Of a DNA stretch of 64,000 nucleotides, positions 16,996-26,966 are shown in pieces. A model generated the notes under the pieces. That model was given only the letters and a program-made list of their open reading frames with translations. It did no database searches and had not been told where the DNA came from. Numbering within the stretch: the first letter of the stretch is position 1; every line of letters starts with the position of its first letter. This DNA is from Thalassotalea sediminis (lineage in GTDB: Bacteria > Pseudomonadota > Gammaproteobacteria > Enterobacterales > Alteromonadaceae), in NCBI RefSeq assembly GCF_030295915.1, contig NZ_AP027361.1, positions 2,790,001 to 2,854,000 on the forward strand, given 5' to 3'. Both the position numbers and the translations under genes were made by a program.

Positions 16996-18483
16996 CTAAT
17001 TATGTTCATCAACCATAGTATCGAATGCATGAGCGACTTCTTTAGGTACAGACCCTGTTAGTTTACTCACAACAACGATAGTAATGGTTGCGATAATGAA
17101 ACCCGGCACAATTTCATACATTACATCACTCAATGCTTGGCCATTTATCGTTACTGGTGCATAGATCCAAAACAGGACTGTAGCGGCACCAACTATCATG
17201 CCAGCAAGCGCACCTTGTTTATTCATCTGCTTCCAATAAAGACTCAAAATAACCACAGGTCCAAACGCTGCACCAAAACCTGCCCAAGCATTACTCACTA
17301 AACTTAAAATCGTACTATTTCGATCATACGCTAAAACGATAGCAAACATAGCAACAAGCAATACTGACAATCTCCCTACTCTAACCAATTGCTTTTCAGA
17401 TGCATCCTTATTAAGAAAAGTTTGATAAAAATCCCCCGTCAATGAACTTGACGTTACCAATAGTTGAGAAGAAATAGTACTCATGATTGCCGCCAAAATA
17501 GCAGCAAGTAAAAAGCCAGTGATCAGAGGATGAAACAACACTTGTGATAAATGAATAAATATTGTTTCCGCATCAGCAAGTTGTGTATTCGTTTTCGCAA
17601 CGTAAGCAAGACCAACTAAGCCGGTAGACATTGCACCAATTAATGAAACAATCATCCAACTCATGCCTATACGTCGAGCAGCTGGAATGTCTTTAACGGA
17701 ACGAATAGCCATAAAACGGACGATAATATGTGGCTGACCAAAATAGCCAAGCCCCCATGCCATCGCTGAAACAATACCAACAGCGCTGATGCCACCAAAT
17801 AAGTCCATAATCTCTGGGTTTATCGCTGATACTGAATTTGTCAGCTCTTCAACACCACCGATTTGTGAAAGCGCTGTAATAGGTACTAAAATCAACGCAA
17901 CAAACATAATACAGCCTTGCACAAAGTCAGTCATACTAACCGCTAAAAAGCCACCAAATAACGTATATAGTACGACAACCCCCGCGGTAATATAGAGGCC
18001 CATTTCATAAGATAAGCCAAAGGAGCTTTCAAAAAGCTTTCCTCCAGCAACAACCCCTGAAGAAGTGTAAAGTGTGAAAAATACGATAATAACAACTGAC
18101 GAGACAATCCGTAAAATATGCTTATTATCTGCAAACCTATTTTCAAAAAAATCAGGTAAAGTTATAGAGTCATTAGCTGACTCTGTAAAAGTTCTTAATC
18201 TAGGCGCAACAATAATGTAGTTTAAAAACGCGCCAATAATGAGGCCAAATCCAATCCATATACTACTAAAGCCACTGACATACATTGCGCCAGGCAAGCC
18301 CATTAACATCCAACCACTCATATCTGAAGCACCCGCAGACAATGCCGTTACAGCTGGGCTTAAATTACGCCCACCAAGCATATAACCTGAGACGTCACTC
18401 GTAGATTTTCTATAAGCATATAACCCTATGCCTAACATCACTGCGAAATACGCGGCTAATGATACTAAGGTTCCTAAAGCCAA
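16996..18483 (-). CDS. putP: Sodium/proline symporter PutP
   Basis: A 495-residue member of the sodium:solute symporter family with about 13 transmembrane helices. The N-terminal signature YMLGGRNLSPAVTALSAGASDMSGWMLMGLPG matches PutP closely, including the residues around the sodium site. It imports proline with sodium, as osmoprotectant or nutrient. I start at the TTG at 18483, since GGAGG lies 5 nt upstream. A longer frame from the TTG at 18495 would contain this ribosome-binding site. No putA is in the window. Confidence 0.92.
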   Translation of the reverse strand: MALGTLVSLAAYFAVMLGIGLYAYRKSTSDVSGYMLGGRNLSPAVTALSAGASDMSGWMLMGLPGAMYVSGFSSIWIGFGLIIGAFLNYIIVAPRLRTFTESANDSITLPDFFENRFADNKHILRIVSSVVIIVFFTLYTSSGVVAGGKLFESSFGLSYEMGLYITAGVVVLYTLFGGFLAVSMTDFVQGCIMFVALILVPITALSQIGGVEELTNSVSAINPEIMDLFGGISAVGIVSAMAWGLGYFGQPHIIVRFMAIRSVKDIPAARRIGMSWMIVSLIGAMSTGLVGLAYVAKTNTQLADAETIFIHLSQVLFHPLITGFLLAAILAAIMSTISSQLLVTSSSLTGDFYQTFLNKDASEKQLVRVGRLSVLLVAMFAIVLAYDRNSTILSLVSNAWAGFGAAFGPVVILSLYWKQMNKQGALAGMIVGAATVLFWIYAPVTINGQALSDVMYEIVPGFIIATITIVVVSKLTGSVPKEVAHAFDTMVDEHN

Positions 18484-18722
18484 ATTTACCTCCAATTTTT
18501 TAAGTCAATCACTACCGTAATCTGAAATCGGCAGATACATTAACGATACAAATTTAATGATGGAAAATGTTATTATCCGTATATTGAATGCTATTACCAC
18601 CTATTAGCCAAAATTAGTGTATTCTAGGTGTAAACATATCGATTTGATAACACAAAAAATAAAGGGTGAAATCTAGCGTTAATTCTCCTATATTCGTAAC
18701 AAATAAGTTTGCAGGAAACTTT

Positions 18723-19943
18723 ATGTATTTTTACGCGGCACGCCAGCCTATCTTAACAAGAGAAAAAGAACTTTATGCTTATGAGCTATTGTTTAGAGAT
18801 AACATTGATAATGTTTTCCCTGATATAGATGGAGACGAAGCGACAAGTAAAATGATAGGCGCTAGTCAGTTCAACATGGGGATAAGCGAGTTTACAGGTA
18901 AAAAGCCTGCCTTTATCAACTTTACCTTAGAAACGCTAGCAAAAGGCTTTCCTGAAATGTTAACCACTGACGAAGTGGTAGTAGAAGTTTTAGAAACTAT
19001 TAAGCCTGGTAAAAAGTTACTGTCGATTTGTCAATCACTGTTTGAAAAAGGCTATACGCTCGCCTTAGACGATTATGAACATCAAAACGTTTGGGCACAT
19101 TTTTATCCTTACATCAAAATTATTAAAATCGATTGGCAAACTACCTCAGTAGAGCAAATACAAACCATCAAAACCGCGATTGCAGATCATGATCACATTC
19201 AATTGCTTGCGGAAAAAGTAGAAACGCCAGAAGAATACAACCAAGCAATGGAATTGGGTTTTGACCTGTTTCAAGGTTTTTTCTTTGCTAAGCCTGAAAT
19301 GGTCAAAACAAAGTCATTGTCCCCTTCTCAAATGGCGATGGCAGAGCTGTTATATGAAACGTCTAAACCGGATCTAGACTTAAGTGCTATCACGTCAGTA
19401 TTTGAACGAGACGTGACTTTATCTTATAAACTTTTGCGTTACGCAAACTCAGCAATTTTCAAAAGACGCAGCGAAATATCGACAATAAAACAAGCACTTG
19501 TTACTTTGGGCTCTGGCGAATTAAAACGCTTTCTTGGGTTATTATTTGCGGCAAATGTTAATCCAGATAAACCGAGTGAACTAATAAATGCAGCAATGAC
19601 ACGGGCTAAGTTTTGTGAAGTTGTATCGAAAGATATTAATGCCCCAATTGATACATCAATCGCCTTCTTAACGGGGCTACTGTCTCTAATTGACGCCATA
19701 CTTGATGAAGACTTGCCAAGTATTATGGACAAACTACCTCTCGCTCAAGATATAAAAGATGCGCTTATTACCAAAAAAGGCGTTCTAGCAGCACTCGTAA
19801 TACTCGTTGAGCAAATTGAGCATGCTGATTGGGATAAAGTGAATATTGTAATGGAAAAATTAGGTCTACAAAAAGAACAAGTCCTACAACATTACAATGA
19901 AGCGATCGCGTGGGCGGATGAACAATGTCAATTATCAGCGTAA
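18723..19943 (+). CDS. EAL-HDOD domain signalling protein (YuxH type)
   Basis: A 406-residue protein. The N-terminal EAL-like domain keeps several positions (YELLFRD, LEVLET-type VVEVLET, DDYE, IKID, EKVE, LFQGFFFAKP). The C-terminal part is an HDOD domain (about 200-390). EAL domains hydrolyse cyclic di-GMP, but in this YuxH-like family the signature is ELL and activity is uncertain. I start at the ATG at 18723 (MYFYAARQPI), preceded by AGGAA 6 nt upstream; the frame extends farther but without such a site. It is monocistronic with a terminator shared with galE. Possible role in the switch between motility and surface attachment. Confidence 0.85.
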   Translation: MYFYAARQPILTREKELYAYELLFRDNIDNVFPDIDGDEATSKMIGASQFNMGISEFTGKKPAFINFTLETLAKGFPEMLTTDEVVVEVLETIKPGKKLLSICQSLFEKGYTLALDDYEHQNVWAHFYPYIKIIKIDWQTTSVEQIQTIKTAIADHDHIQLLAEKVETPEEYNQAMELGFDLFQGFFFAKPEMVKTKSLSPSQMAMAELLYETSKPDLDLSAITSVFERDVTLSYKLLRYANSAIFKRRSEISTIKQALVTLGSGELKRFLGLLFAANVNPDKPSELINAAMTRAKFCEVVSKDINAPIDTSIAFLTGLLSLIDAILDEDLPSIMDKLPLAQDIKDALITKKGVLAALVILVEQIEHADWDKVNIVMEKLGLQKEQVLQHYNEAIAWADEQCQLSA

Positions 19944-19962
19944 TATATTAAATAACATGATG

Positions 19963-19988
19963 AAAAAAAGCCGCATAAGCGGCTTTTT
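19963..19988. terminator. Bidirectional terminator between the EAL-HDOD gene and galE
   Basis: Stem AAAAAGCCGC and GCGGCTTTTT around ATAA, with A and T runs on both sides. It serves the two convergent genes. Confidence 0.85.
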
Positions 19989-19991
19989 AAA

Positions 19992-21005
19992 TTAGTTTAC
20001 ATATCCTTCAGGGTTTGCCGTTTGCCAACGCCAGGTATCTTCTAACATAACGGGCAAATCTCTTTCTGCTTGCCAACCTAACAGTGTTTTTGCAAGCGTT
20101 GCATTTGCATAAACCGTGGCGATATCACCTGCTCGCCTTGGCACAATATTATAGGGTATTTCCTTGCCACTCACTTTTCGAAATGCATCGACAATTTCTA
20201 ACACCGACGTACCATTGCCTGTGCCTAAATTCACAGGCTGACAACCATTAATAGTATCTAATGCCTCTAGCGCTTTTACATGCCCTAATGCAAGATCAAC
20301 AACGTGAATATAATCACGTACACCCGTGCCATCGGCAGTATCATAATCATCACCAAACACTTGTAACGTTTCTAATCGCCCTATTGCAACTTGTGCAACA
20401 TAAGGTAGTAAATTATTAGGGATCCCCTTAGGGTCTTCACCAATCAAGCCTGAAGCATGCGAGCCAATAGGGTTGAAATATCGTAAGTTAATAATTGACC
20501 AGTTAGCATCACTCTTCGCTAAATCAAACAGAATTTCCTCAATCATCAGTTTTGTACGGCCATATGGGTTTGTTGCAGATATAGGCATTGTTTCATCTAA
20601 CGGTGAAACATTACTTTCGCCATATACGGTTGCTGATGAACTAAAAACTAACCGTTTAACATTATGTGCTGCCATCACCTCAAATAATGTTACCGAACCA
20701 GAGACATTATTATGATAATAGCTCAATGGGATCTCATTTGATTCGCCCACCGCTTTAAGGCCTGCAAAATGAACAACGGCGTCTGGTTTATATTGAGCAA
20801 AAACATCGTTTAATGCAGCACGATCACAAATGTCAGCTTTAACAAATGCTGGCATTTTCCCGGTAATATTCTCTATACGTGATAAAACAAGTTCTGACGA
20901 ATTTGATAAGTTATCAACAATGACAACCTCATGTCCTAATGCCAATAACTCTACAACAGTATGACTGCCTATGTAGCCCGCGCCACCTGTAATTAATAGC
21001 TTCAT
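19992..21005 (-). CDS. galE: UDP-glucose 4-epimerase
   Basis: A 337-residue short-chain dehydrogenase/reductase with the NAD-binding GGAGYIGSH at 7-15, the SSSATVYG segment and the catalytic YGRTK (YxxxK). It interconverts UDP-glucose and UDP-galactose. Unusually, it is the last gene of a minus-strand run that begins with the sulfate-activation genes, 20 bp after the DHH gene. It can supply UDP-Gal for the polysaccharide locus downstream in the window. Confidence 0.96.
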   Translation of the reverse strand: MKLLITGGAGYIGSHTVVELLALGHEVVIVDNLSNSSELVLSRIENITGKMPAFVKADICDRAALNDVFAQYKPDAVVHFAGLKAVGESNEIPLSYYHNNVSGSVTLFEVMAAHNVKRLVFSSSATVYGESNVSPLDETMPISATNPYGRTKLMIEEILFDLAKSDANWSIINLRYFNPIGSHASGLIGEDPKGIPNNLLPYVAQVAIGRLETLQVFGDDYDTADGTGVRDYIHVVDLALGHVKALEALDTINGCQPVNLGTGNGTSVLEIVDAFRKVSGKEIPYNIVPRRAGDIATVYANATLAKTLLGWQAERDLPVMLEDTWRWQTANPEGYVN

Positions 21006-21025
21006 GTTATACTCTCTTTAAACGC

Positions 21026-21985
21026 CTACTCGCGATAATAGTCCATTACAGCAGTGATAAATTCATCAACACTGTCTTTCGAAAGTTGGTTAACACCCGC
21101 AGCAGCAGCTCGACCACCACCCGTTGCAAACTTAGCACAAATATCGCCTGCACCTTGCTTATTCTCAAGCGGTGCACGCAGACTAACAGTATACGTGTCA
21201 TCAAGGTTTCGAGTAAATACTGCATGTGCTTTTTTAGGTGAAAGGTTAGCAAGCGCGTTGCCGAAAACGCCGCTTACACGTCTCGCCCAAGCTTCATCGG
21301 GCAATTCGAACATTTTACACACCTCATTATCAACAATCACATACGCTTTTTCTGCATTTGCCATATCTTCATTATAAGCTTTTTCTAAGCGACTAAAGAT
21401 ACTATTAGGCTGAGAAATAATATCGAAAGGATTGTCATATTGAACAAGTTCACGAAATAGTGCATCAGGCGCGATATGCAAATCATCAACTACGCTGCCA
21501 TAGCCATTGTAATTTATATAAGTGCCAAAGTTTTTTAATTGACTGCGCTCATCGTCTGACAATCCTTGCTCATCTGCCAGTAACTCTGCAGCAGCTAGCA
21601 TATTATCACCATAAGCCGCTGTAATCGCCCATAACGGGTATAAATTATCAAGAAAGTTATTAATAATTAAGGCTGTACAGGTGTTAGCGTTAGTATCTAT
21701 ATGTGCAGATAAACAACTTGAATCAGGGATTGGGCCAGAACGATGGTGATCAGCATAAAAAACAGCGACATTATTAGCTAATAGCAAGGACAGTCCAGTA
21801 ATGTTTTTTTCCATTGAAATATCAAGTACGGTAACAGAACTGGCCTGCTTTGCATCAACGCGTTCTAGTAAACTAATATCACGTTTAACCCCTGTAATTA
21901 AGACACTTTGACGTGGATGTGCTAAACGTAGTTGAACCAAAGAGATGATACCATCGGCATCACCATTAAAAACATCGTAATGCAT
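21026..21985 (-). CDS. DHH-family phosphoesterase, candidate pAp phosphatase
   Basis: A 319-residue DHH-DHHA1 protein. The metal-binding motifs are visible: D9/D11 in NGDADG, D55 in VLDIS, DHH at 79-81 and D127 in AYGDN. The C-terminal DHHA1 glycine motif is GGGRAAAAG (289-297), with arginine where histidine is frequent. Related NrnA proteins degrade short RNA and also hydrolyse 3'-phosphoadenosine-5'-phosphate (pAp). The gene is coupled to cysC by a one-base overlap (TAATG). CysC makes PAPS, and PAPS use yields pAp, so a pAp phosphatase role is an attractive inference. Other DHH substrates are possible. Confidence 0.85.
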   Translation of the reverse strand: MHYDVFNGDADGIISLVQLRLAHPRQSVLITGVKRDISLLERVDAKQASSVTVLDISMEKNITGLSLLLANNVAVFYADHHRSGPIPDSSCLSAHIDTNANTCTALIINNFLDNLYPLWAITAAYGDNMLAAAELLADEQGLSDDERSQLKNFGTYINYNGYGSVVDDLHIAPDALFRELVQYDNPFDIISQPNSIFSRLEKAYNEDMANAEKAYVIVDNEVCKMFELPDEAWARRVSGVFGNALANLSPKKAHAVFTRNLDDTYTVSLRAPLENKQGAGDICAKFATGGGRAAAAGVNQLSKDSVDEFITAVMDYYRE

Positions 21986-22593
21986 TATACACCTGCTGAA
22001 ATGTAATGATTATCTTCTAAATATTGTACAATTTGCTGTGCGCACTCAGTTATCGTTAACGTTGCTGTTTTTATATGAAGCTCCGGCGCTTTGGGTACAT
22101 CATAGTCAGAATCAATGCCGGTAAAATCTTTAATTTCACCTGCACGAGCCTTTTTATATAGCCCTTTTGGATCACGCTGCTCACATATACTAATAGGAGT
22201 ATCAATATATACTTCTAAGAATTCACCAGAAGCTAATTTTTCTCTCGCCATTGCTCTATCTGACGCAAAGGGCGAAATAAAGGCTGTCGATACAATTAAC
22301 CCTGCGTCAACAAATAGCTTGCCAACTTCACTAATTCTACGGATATTTTCAATGCGATCGCTATCGCTAAAAGATAAATCTCCATTTAGCCCATGTCTTA
22401 CATTATCGCCATCAAGTAGATAGGTATGACACTGTCGCTCAAAAAGTAAGGCATCAACTGCATTGGCAACCGTAGATTTCCCTGAACCACTCAATCCGGT
22501 ATACCATAATAAACATGGACGCTGTTTTTTTAAATTCGCCCGCTGCACTTTATTAATATGCTGTTGATGCCAAACTGTATTTTCGGTTTTCAT
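21985..22593 (-). CDS. cysC: Adenylyl-sulfate kinase CysC
   Basis: A 202-residue kinase with Walker A GLSGSGKST (33-41), the APS-binding segment DGDNVRHGLNGDLSFSDSDR and FISPFASDR. It phosphorylates APS to PAPS with ATP. It follows the permease gene and shares one base with the DHH gene. Length and motifs are standard, so the protein is expected to be active. The product serves assimilatory reduction or sulfation. Confidence 0.96.
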   Translation of the reverse strand: MKTENTVWHQQHINKVQRANLKKQRPCLLWYTGLSGSGKSTVANAVDALLFERQCHTYLLDGDNVRHGLNGDLSFSDSDRIENIRRISEVGKLFVDAGLIVSTAFISPFASDRAMAREKLASGEFLEVYIDTPISICEQRDPKGLYKKARAGEIKDFTGIDSDYDVPKAPELHIKTATLTITECAQQIVQYLEDNHYISAGV

Positions 22594-22610
22594 ATTGGTG
22601 TCATCTCAAA

Positions 22611-24338
22611 TTAAAAAGGAAAGAAAATAGGTAATAATATTAATACTACCGAGCTATAAACCAATGAAATTGGAACGCCAAACTTCACCACATCTAACAG
22701 TTTATAGTGCCCTGCATTGTAAACCATAACGTTAGTTTGATATCCAAATGGGCTTATAAAACTACCACTAGCAGCAAAAGCAACCGCTAGCACAAAGGGT
22801 AATGGACTAACTCCTAAGCCCAACGCTATGTTATAGGCAATTGGGAATATTAACGCCGCCGCGGCACTATTGGTGACGATTTCGGTAATTAATAAAGTTA
22901 CAATAAATATGACAATAAGGGTGATATACGCGCTTTGACCTTCAAGTAAATGTTCAATATATTCCGCCAATAATAGCGCAACGCCACTTGATTCTAACGC
23001 TTTCGCTAAAGTTAACGCGCCGAGTACGATCATCCATATTTCCAGTGGAAAGCGACGTTTGATTTCATTGACGGTTAGACAGTCAGTAAACACTAAAATT
23101 GCAATATAAAACATCAAGGCTTTCAGTAACGATAGCTCCGTGAATACTGATGCCATAACGGCGGTAATAAAGCCAAATACCGTTAGTGAATCACGCCACC
23201 CTGACAGCATATTATCAGGTTGATGTCCTGATAATATGTAAAAGTTTTTACTTAAGTTTGTGCGAGTACTAAAGTCATTACCTACGGCAAGCACCAAAAA
23301 ATCGCCCGGTTGGATAATAAGCGAGCCTAATTTACCCGATAATGCAGCCCCTTCACGGCGAACGGCAACAACAGCAGCATCAAAACGCGCACGAAAACCT
23401 GCTCTTTTTAGCGTTTTCCCAACAACGGCGGAATCTGGCTTAATAAGTACCTCTGTTAGATTATCTCTAAGTAAGCCATCTTGCTCTGCAAATAAACTCA
23501 AACCATCAAACTGTTGTAACACTTTTACTTTTGACACATCACCAGTAAAAATTAACTTATCTCCTCGCAGTATCACTTCATCTGGCGCAACGGGTGATAT
23601 CAAACGGCCATTGCGAATAACTTCGACGAGAAACAATGCATCTAGACTTCGCAAACCATTTTCTTCGACCGTTTGCCCAATCATTTTAGAATCACTTTCT
23701 ACTCTTGCTTCGAGTAGGTAATCAGGGCTTTTTAAGTTCTCTACTGCCATATCTGGTAGTGAGTTTTGTCTAATTAAAATCAAAACGAGACAGATGATAA
23801 GTGCGACAACACCAATTGGCGTAAAATCAAAAAAACCGAGTCCTTCACTGCCTTGCTCAATAAGCATGGTATTGACAATCAAATTAGTTGACGTACCTAC
23901 TAATGTCAGTGTGCCACCTAATATTGCAGCAAAAGATAACGGCAGTAATAATTTACCAGGATTAATAACACGATTACTCTTTATCGTCGAAATCAATGCT
24001 GCCACTACCGCAGTATTATTCATAAAAGCAGATGCTATTGCCGTATAAACTAAGGTTTTAATCGTCGATAAAAACGGTTTGCCATTGATCATTACAGCTG
24101 ACAATCGTCGCAAAATACTGGTGCGTTCAAAAGAAAATGACGCAAGCACTAACAAAATTAGGGTGACAAGGCCTGGATTAACCGCATTTGCCAATACATC
24201 GTGAGTATCTACATATGAAAGACCTAAACAAGTAATCATTGCTAATGCAAAGACTCGCTCCGGTACACGCTGATATTTAACGAGCCCTGCAAACGTTAAA
24301 CAGAAAATGGCAATGAGTGCCCATTGAGTTGCTACCAT
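22611..24338 (-). CDS. SLC13-family permease with two RCK_C domains, probable sulfate importer
   Basis: A 575-residue protein with membrane helices at the N-terminus (about 1-190), two soluble TrkA/RCK_C-type regulatory domains in the middle (about 205-375) and further helices at the C-terminus. The segments NNTAVVAALI and ITEIVTNSAAAALIFPIA are the typical substrate/sodium motifs (SNT-like) of the divalent anion symporter group. Its position between cysN and cysC points to sulfate as substrate. Annotation of the substrate is inferred from context. Confidence 0.87.
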   Translation of the reverse strand: MVATQWALIAIFCLTFAGLVKYQRVPERVFALAMITCLGLSYVDTHDVLANAVNPGLVTLILLVLASFSFERTSILRRLSAVMINGKPFLSTIKTLVYTAIASAFMNNTAVVAALISTIKSNRVINPGKLLLPLSFAAILGGTLTLVGTSTNLIVNTMLIEQGSEGLGFFDFTPIGVVALIICLVLILIRQNSLPDMAVENLKSPDYLLEARVESDSKMIGQTVEENGLRSLDALFLVEVIRNGRLISPVAPDEVILRGDKLIFTGDVSKVKVLQQFDGLSLFAEQDGLLRDNLTEVLIKPDSAVVGKTLKRAGFRARFDAAVVAVRREGAALSGKLGSLIIQPGDFLVLAVGNDFSTRTNLSKNFYILSGHQPDNMLSGWRDSLTVFGFITAVMASVFTELSLLKALMFYIAILVFTDCLTVNEIKRRFPLEIWMIVLGALTLAKALESSGVALLLAEYIEHLLEGQSAYITLIVIFIVTLLITEIVTNSAAAALIFPIAYNIALGLGVSPLPFVLAVAFAASGSFISPFGYQTNVMVYNAGHYKLLDVVKFGVPISLVYSSVVLILLPIFFPF

Positions 24339-24434
24339 TAATTATCATGTCCTTTAGCAGCAAAGAATATGGATAGATGTATCAGCTGCTCAACATATAT
24401 GCAAGTTAAGCAGCTGTTTAAATCGAAGGAAATG

Positions 24435-25847
24435 TTATTTTAACAGTTTAGCGATATCACGAGCACCCCAATGTGGGAAGTGCTTGCGGACTAATGCGTT
24501 AAATTCTTTTTCAAAATCACTAAACTGATGGCTATCACTAACATCTGCCACGCCAGTTATCATGCCTGCACCAACAGTAATGTTACTGAGGCGATCAATA
24601 ATGATAAATGCCCCCGTCGCTCTGTTCTCTTGGTACGGGTCAAAATGTATAGATTCTGCCACTGAAAAGCTAACTGTACCAATTTCGTTCAACGCTAATT
24701 GACTAACGGGCGTAGTTTCCATGGTATTGACATTAATTTTATTTTCAATCGTTGACACGTGTCCGGAGGTTAATTTACTACCATGCTTAATGTAATATTC
24801 TCGTCCGGTTTCCAATTCGTCTTCATGCATCCAAACAACTGAGGCTTTAAACTCTTTTGCCGATGTTGGTAACGCACCTTTACGCACGATCATTTCACCG
24901 CGACTAATGTCAATTTCATCTTCTAACGTTAATGTAACTGCTTCACCTTTATTCGCGCGCTCTAATTCACCATCAAACGTTACAATTGATTTAATACGAG
25001 ACTCTTTTCCCGATGGTAACGCGACAATTTCATCACCAACACGAACGTGGCCCGAGCCAACTGTGCCAGAAAAGCCGCGGAAATTTAAATTTGGTCGATT
25101 AACATATTGCACCTGAAACCTAAATTCTGTGCAAGAGTCGTTATTTTCAACATTCACCGTGTTTAACAGCTTCATTAATGTTGCACCGGGGTACCACGAC
25201 ATATGCTCGCTTTCTTCAACTACATTATCGCCTCTAAGCGCTGAAATAGGGACAAAGCGAACATCAGTAAAGGCTAATTGATCGGCAAAATCTCGGTACT
25301 CTTTTTTAATTTCTTGATAGCGTTCTTGGCTATAATCAACTAAATCCATTTTGTTAACCGCAATAAGTACATGCTTAATACCGAGCAAAGAACAAATGAA
25401 CGAGTGACGGCGTGTTTGTACTTGAACACCATAACGAGCATCAATCAAAATAATCGCTAAATCACACGTTGATGCACCTGTTGCCATATTGCGCGTATAC
25501 TGCTCATGACCTGGCGTGTCTGCGATAATAAATTTACGTTTATCAGTTGAAAAATAACGGTAGGCAACATCGATAGTGATCCCTTGTTCACGTTCAGATT
25601 GCAAACCATCAACAAGTAAGGCTAAATCTACCGCTTCACCCGTGGTGCCAGACTTTTTACTATCTTTTTCAATAGCAGCAAGTTGGTCTTCAAATATCAT
25701 TTTTGAATCATGTAATAAACGACCAATTAACGTACTTTTACCGTCGTCTACGCTACCACAAGTTAAAAAACGCAGTAGTTCTTTGTTTTCATGTTGCTTT
25801 AAGTAAGCTTGAATATCTTGTTCAATTAATTCTGATTGGTGACTCAT
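24435..25847 (-). CDS. cysN: Sulfate adenylyltransferase subunit 1 CysN
   Basis: A 470-residue GTPase subunit of ATP sulfurylase, with GSVDDGKST (31-39), DTPGHEQY and NKMD motifs and the expected beta-barrel domains after the G domain. GTP hydrolysis drives the formation of APS from sulfate and ATP by CysD. There is no C-terminal CysC fusion, in agreement with the separate cysC gene. It follows cysD by 55 bp. Confidence 0.96.
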   Translation of the reverse strand: MSHQSELIEQDIQAYLKQHENKELLRFLTCGSVDDGKSTLIGRLLHDSKMIFEDQLAAIEKDSKKSGTTGEAVDLALLVDGLQSEREQGITIDVAYRYFSTDKRKFIIADTPGHEQYTRNMATGASTCDLAIILIDARYGVQVQTRRHSFICSLLGIKHVLIAVNKMDLVDYSQERYQEIKKEYRDFADQLAFTDVRFVPISALRGDNVVEESEHMSWYPGATLMKLLNTVNVENNDSCTEFRFQVQYVNRPNLNFRGFSGTVGSGHVRVGDEIVALPSGKESRIKSIVTFDGELERANKGEAVTLTLEDEIDISRGEMIVRKGALPTSAKEFKASVVWMHEDELETGREYYIKHGSKLTSGHVSTIENKINVNTMETTPVSQLALNEIGTVSFSVAESIHFDPYQENRATGAFIIIDRLSNITVGAGMITGVADVSDSHQFSDFEKEFNALVRKHFPHWGARDIAKLLK

Positions 25848-25902
25848 AGTTCAACCCTTAGAAACTTGTTAACATTTAAATGAAATTACCGTAGAAAATG
25901 AG

Positions 25903-26805
25903 TTAGAAGTAACCTTCCATTTTCTTTTTCTCCATCGAACCTGCAGAGTCATGATCAATAACACGCCCTTGTCGTTCGGATGTTTTTGTTAACAACATTT
26001 CTTGAATAATTTCTGGTAACGTCGCAGCTTCAGATTCAACAGCGCCCGTTAATGGGTAGCAACCTAATGTTCTAAAGCGCACATTTTTCATTTGTACTTC
26101 TTCGCCTTCTTCAATTGGCATACGTTCATCATCAACCATGATCAACGTACCATCGCGTTCAACTACAGGCCTTTCTGCCGCTAAGTACAAAGGAACAATT
26201 TCGATATTTTCTAAATAGATATACTGCCAAATATCTAATTCTGTCCAGTTAGATAAGGGGAACACACGAATACTTTCACCTTTATCTACTTTACTGTTAT
26301 ATACATTCCACAGCTCAGGTCGTTGGCTTTTTGGATCCCAGCGATGATTCTTATCACGAAATGAATACACGCGTTCTTTCGCTCGAGACTTTTCTTCGTC
26401 ACGTCTTGCGCCACCAAATGCAGCATCAAAGCCATATTTGTCTAACGCTTGCTTCAACCCTTGTGTTTTCATGATATCAGTATGTTTTGCGCTACCATGG
26501 ACAAAAGGATTTATATCCATTGCAATACCTTCTGGGTTTTGATGCACTAACAGTTCAAAACCATAATCTTTAGCCATTCGGTCACGAAACGCGATCATTT
26601 CTTTAAACTTCCACGTGGTATCAACGTGCAATAAAGGGAAAGGTATTTTGCCAGGTGCAAACGCTTTTCTGGCCAAATGCAGTAATACTGCTGAATCTTT
26701 ACCAACAGAGTAAAGCATTACCGGCTTATCAAATTCGGCGGCAACTTCACGAATAATATGAATAGACTCGGCTTCAAGCTTTTGCAAATGCGTTTGAATC
26801 GTCAT
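25903..26805 (-). CDS. cysD: Sulfate adenylyltransferase subunit 2 CysD
   Basis: A 300-residue catalytic subunit with the PP-loop SVGKDSA (33-39), [16 protein letters not shown] and [15 protein letters not shown]. It adenylylates sulfate to APS together with CysN. It is the first gene of the cys run and is separated from galU by a 161-bp gap holding a hairpin. No reductase genes (cysH, cysI, cysJ) are in the window. Confidence 0.97.
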   Translation of the reverse strand: MTIQTHLQKLEAESIHIIREVAAEFDKPVMLYSVGKDSAVLLHLARKAFAPGKIPFPLLHVDTTWKFKEMIAFRDRMAKDYGFELLVHQNPEGIAMDINPFVHGSAKHTDIMKTQGLKQALDKYGFDAAFGGARRDEEKSRAKERVYSFRDKNHRWDPKSQRPELWNVYNSKVDKGESIRVFPLSNWTELDIWQYIYLENIEIVPLYLAAERPVVERDGTLIMVDDERMPIEEGEEVQMKNVRFRTLGCYPLTGAVESEAATLPEIIQEMLLTKTSERQGRVIDHDSAGSMEKKKMEGYF

Positions 26806-26916
26806 TTAACAGGTATTCCTTAACTAATGTAATAGCAATAGTTTACTGGATACTCACCAGCACATCCATATAAGAAAAAGATTTGTTAGACGATTTAGGA
26901 ATAAAGGAGAGAAGTA

Positions 26917-26954
26917 GTTATGCATTCATTTCACAACGTGAATCAATGCATAAC
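26917..26954. repeat. Long hairpin between galU and cysD
   Basis: GTTATGCATT (26917-26926) pairs with AATGCATAAC (26945-26954), and an inner TTCAC/GTGAA stem continues the structure with small bulges. On the minus strand a moderately T-rich stretch follows. It may end galU transcripts or regulate cysD; it is not a classical terminator. Confidence 0.45.
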
Positions 26955-26966
26955 TAAAAAGTACTT

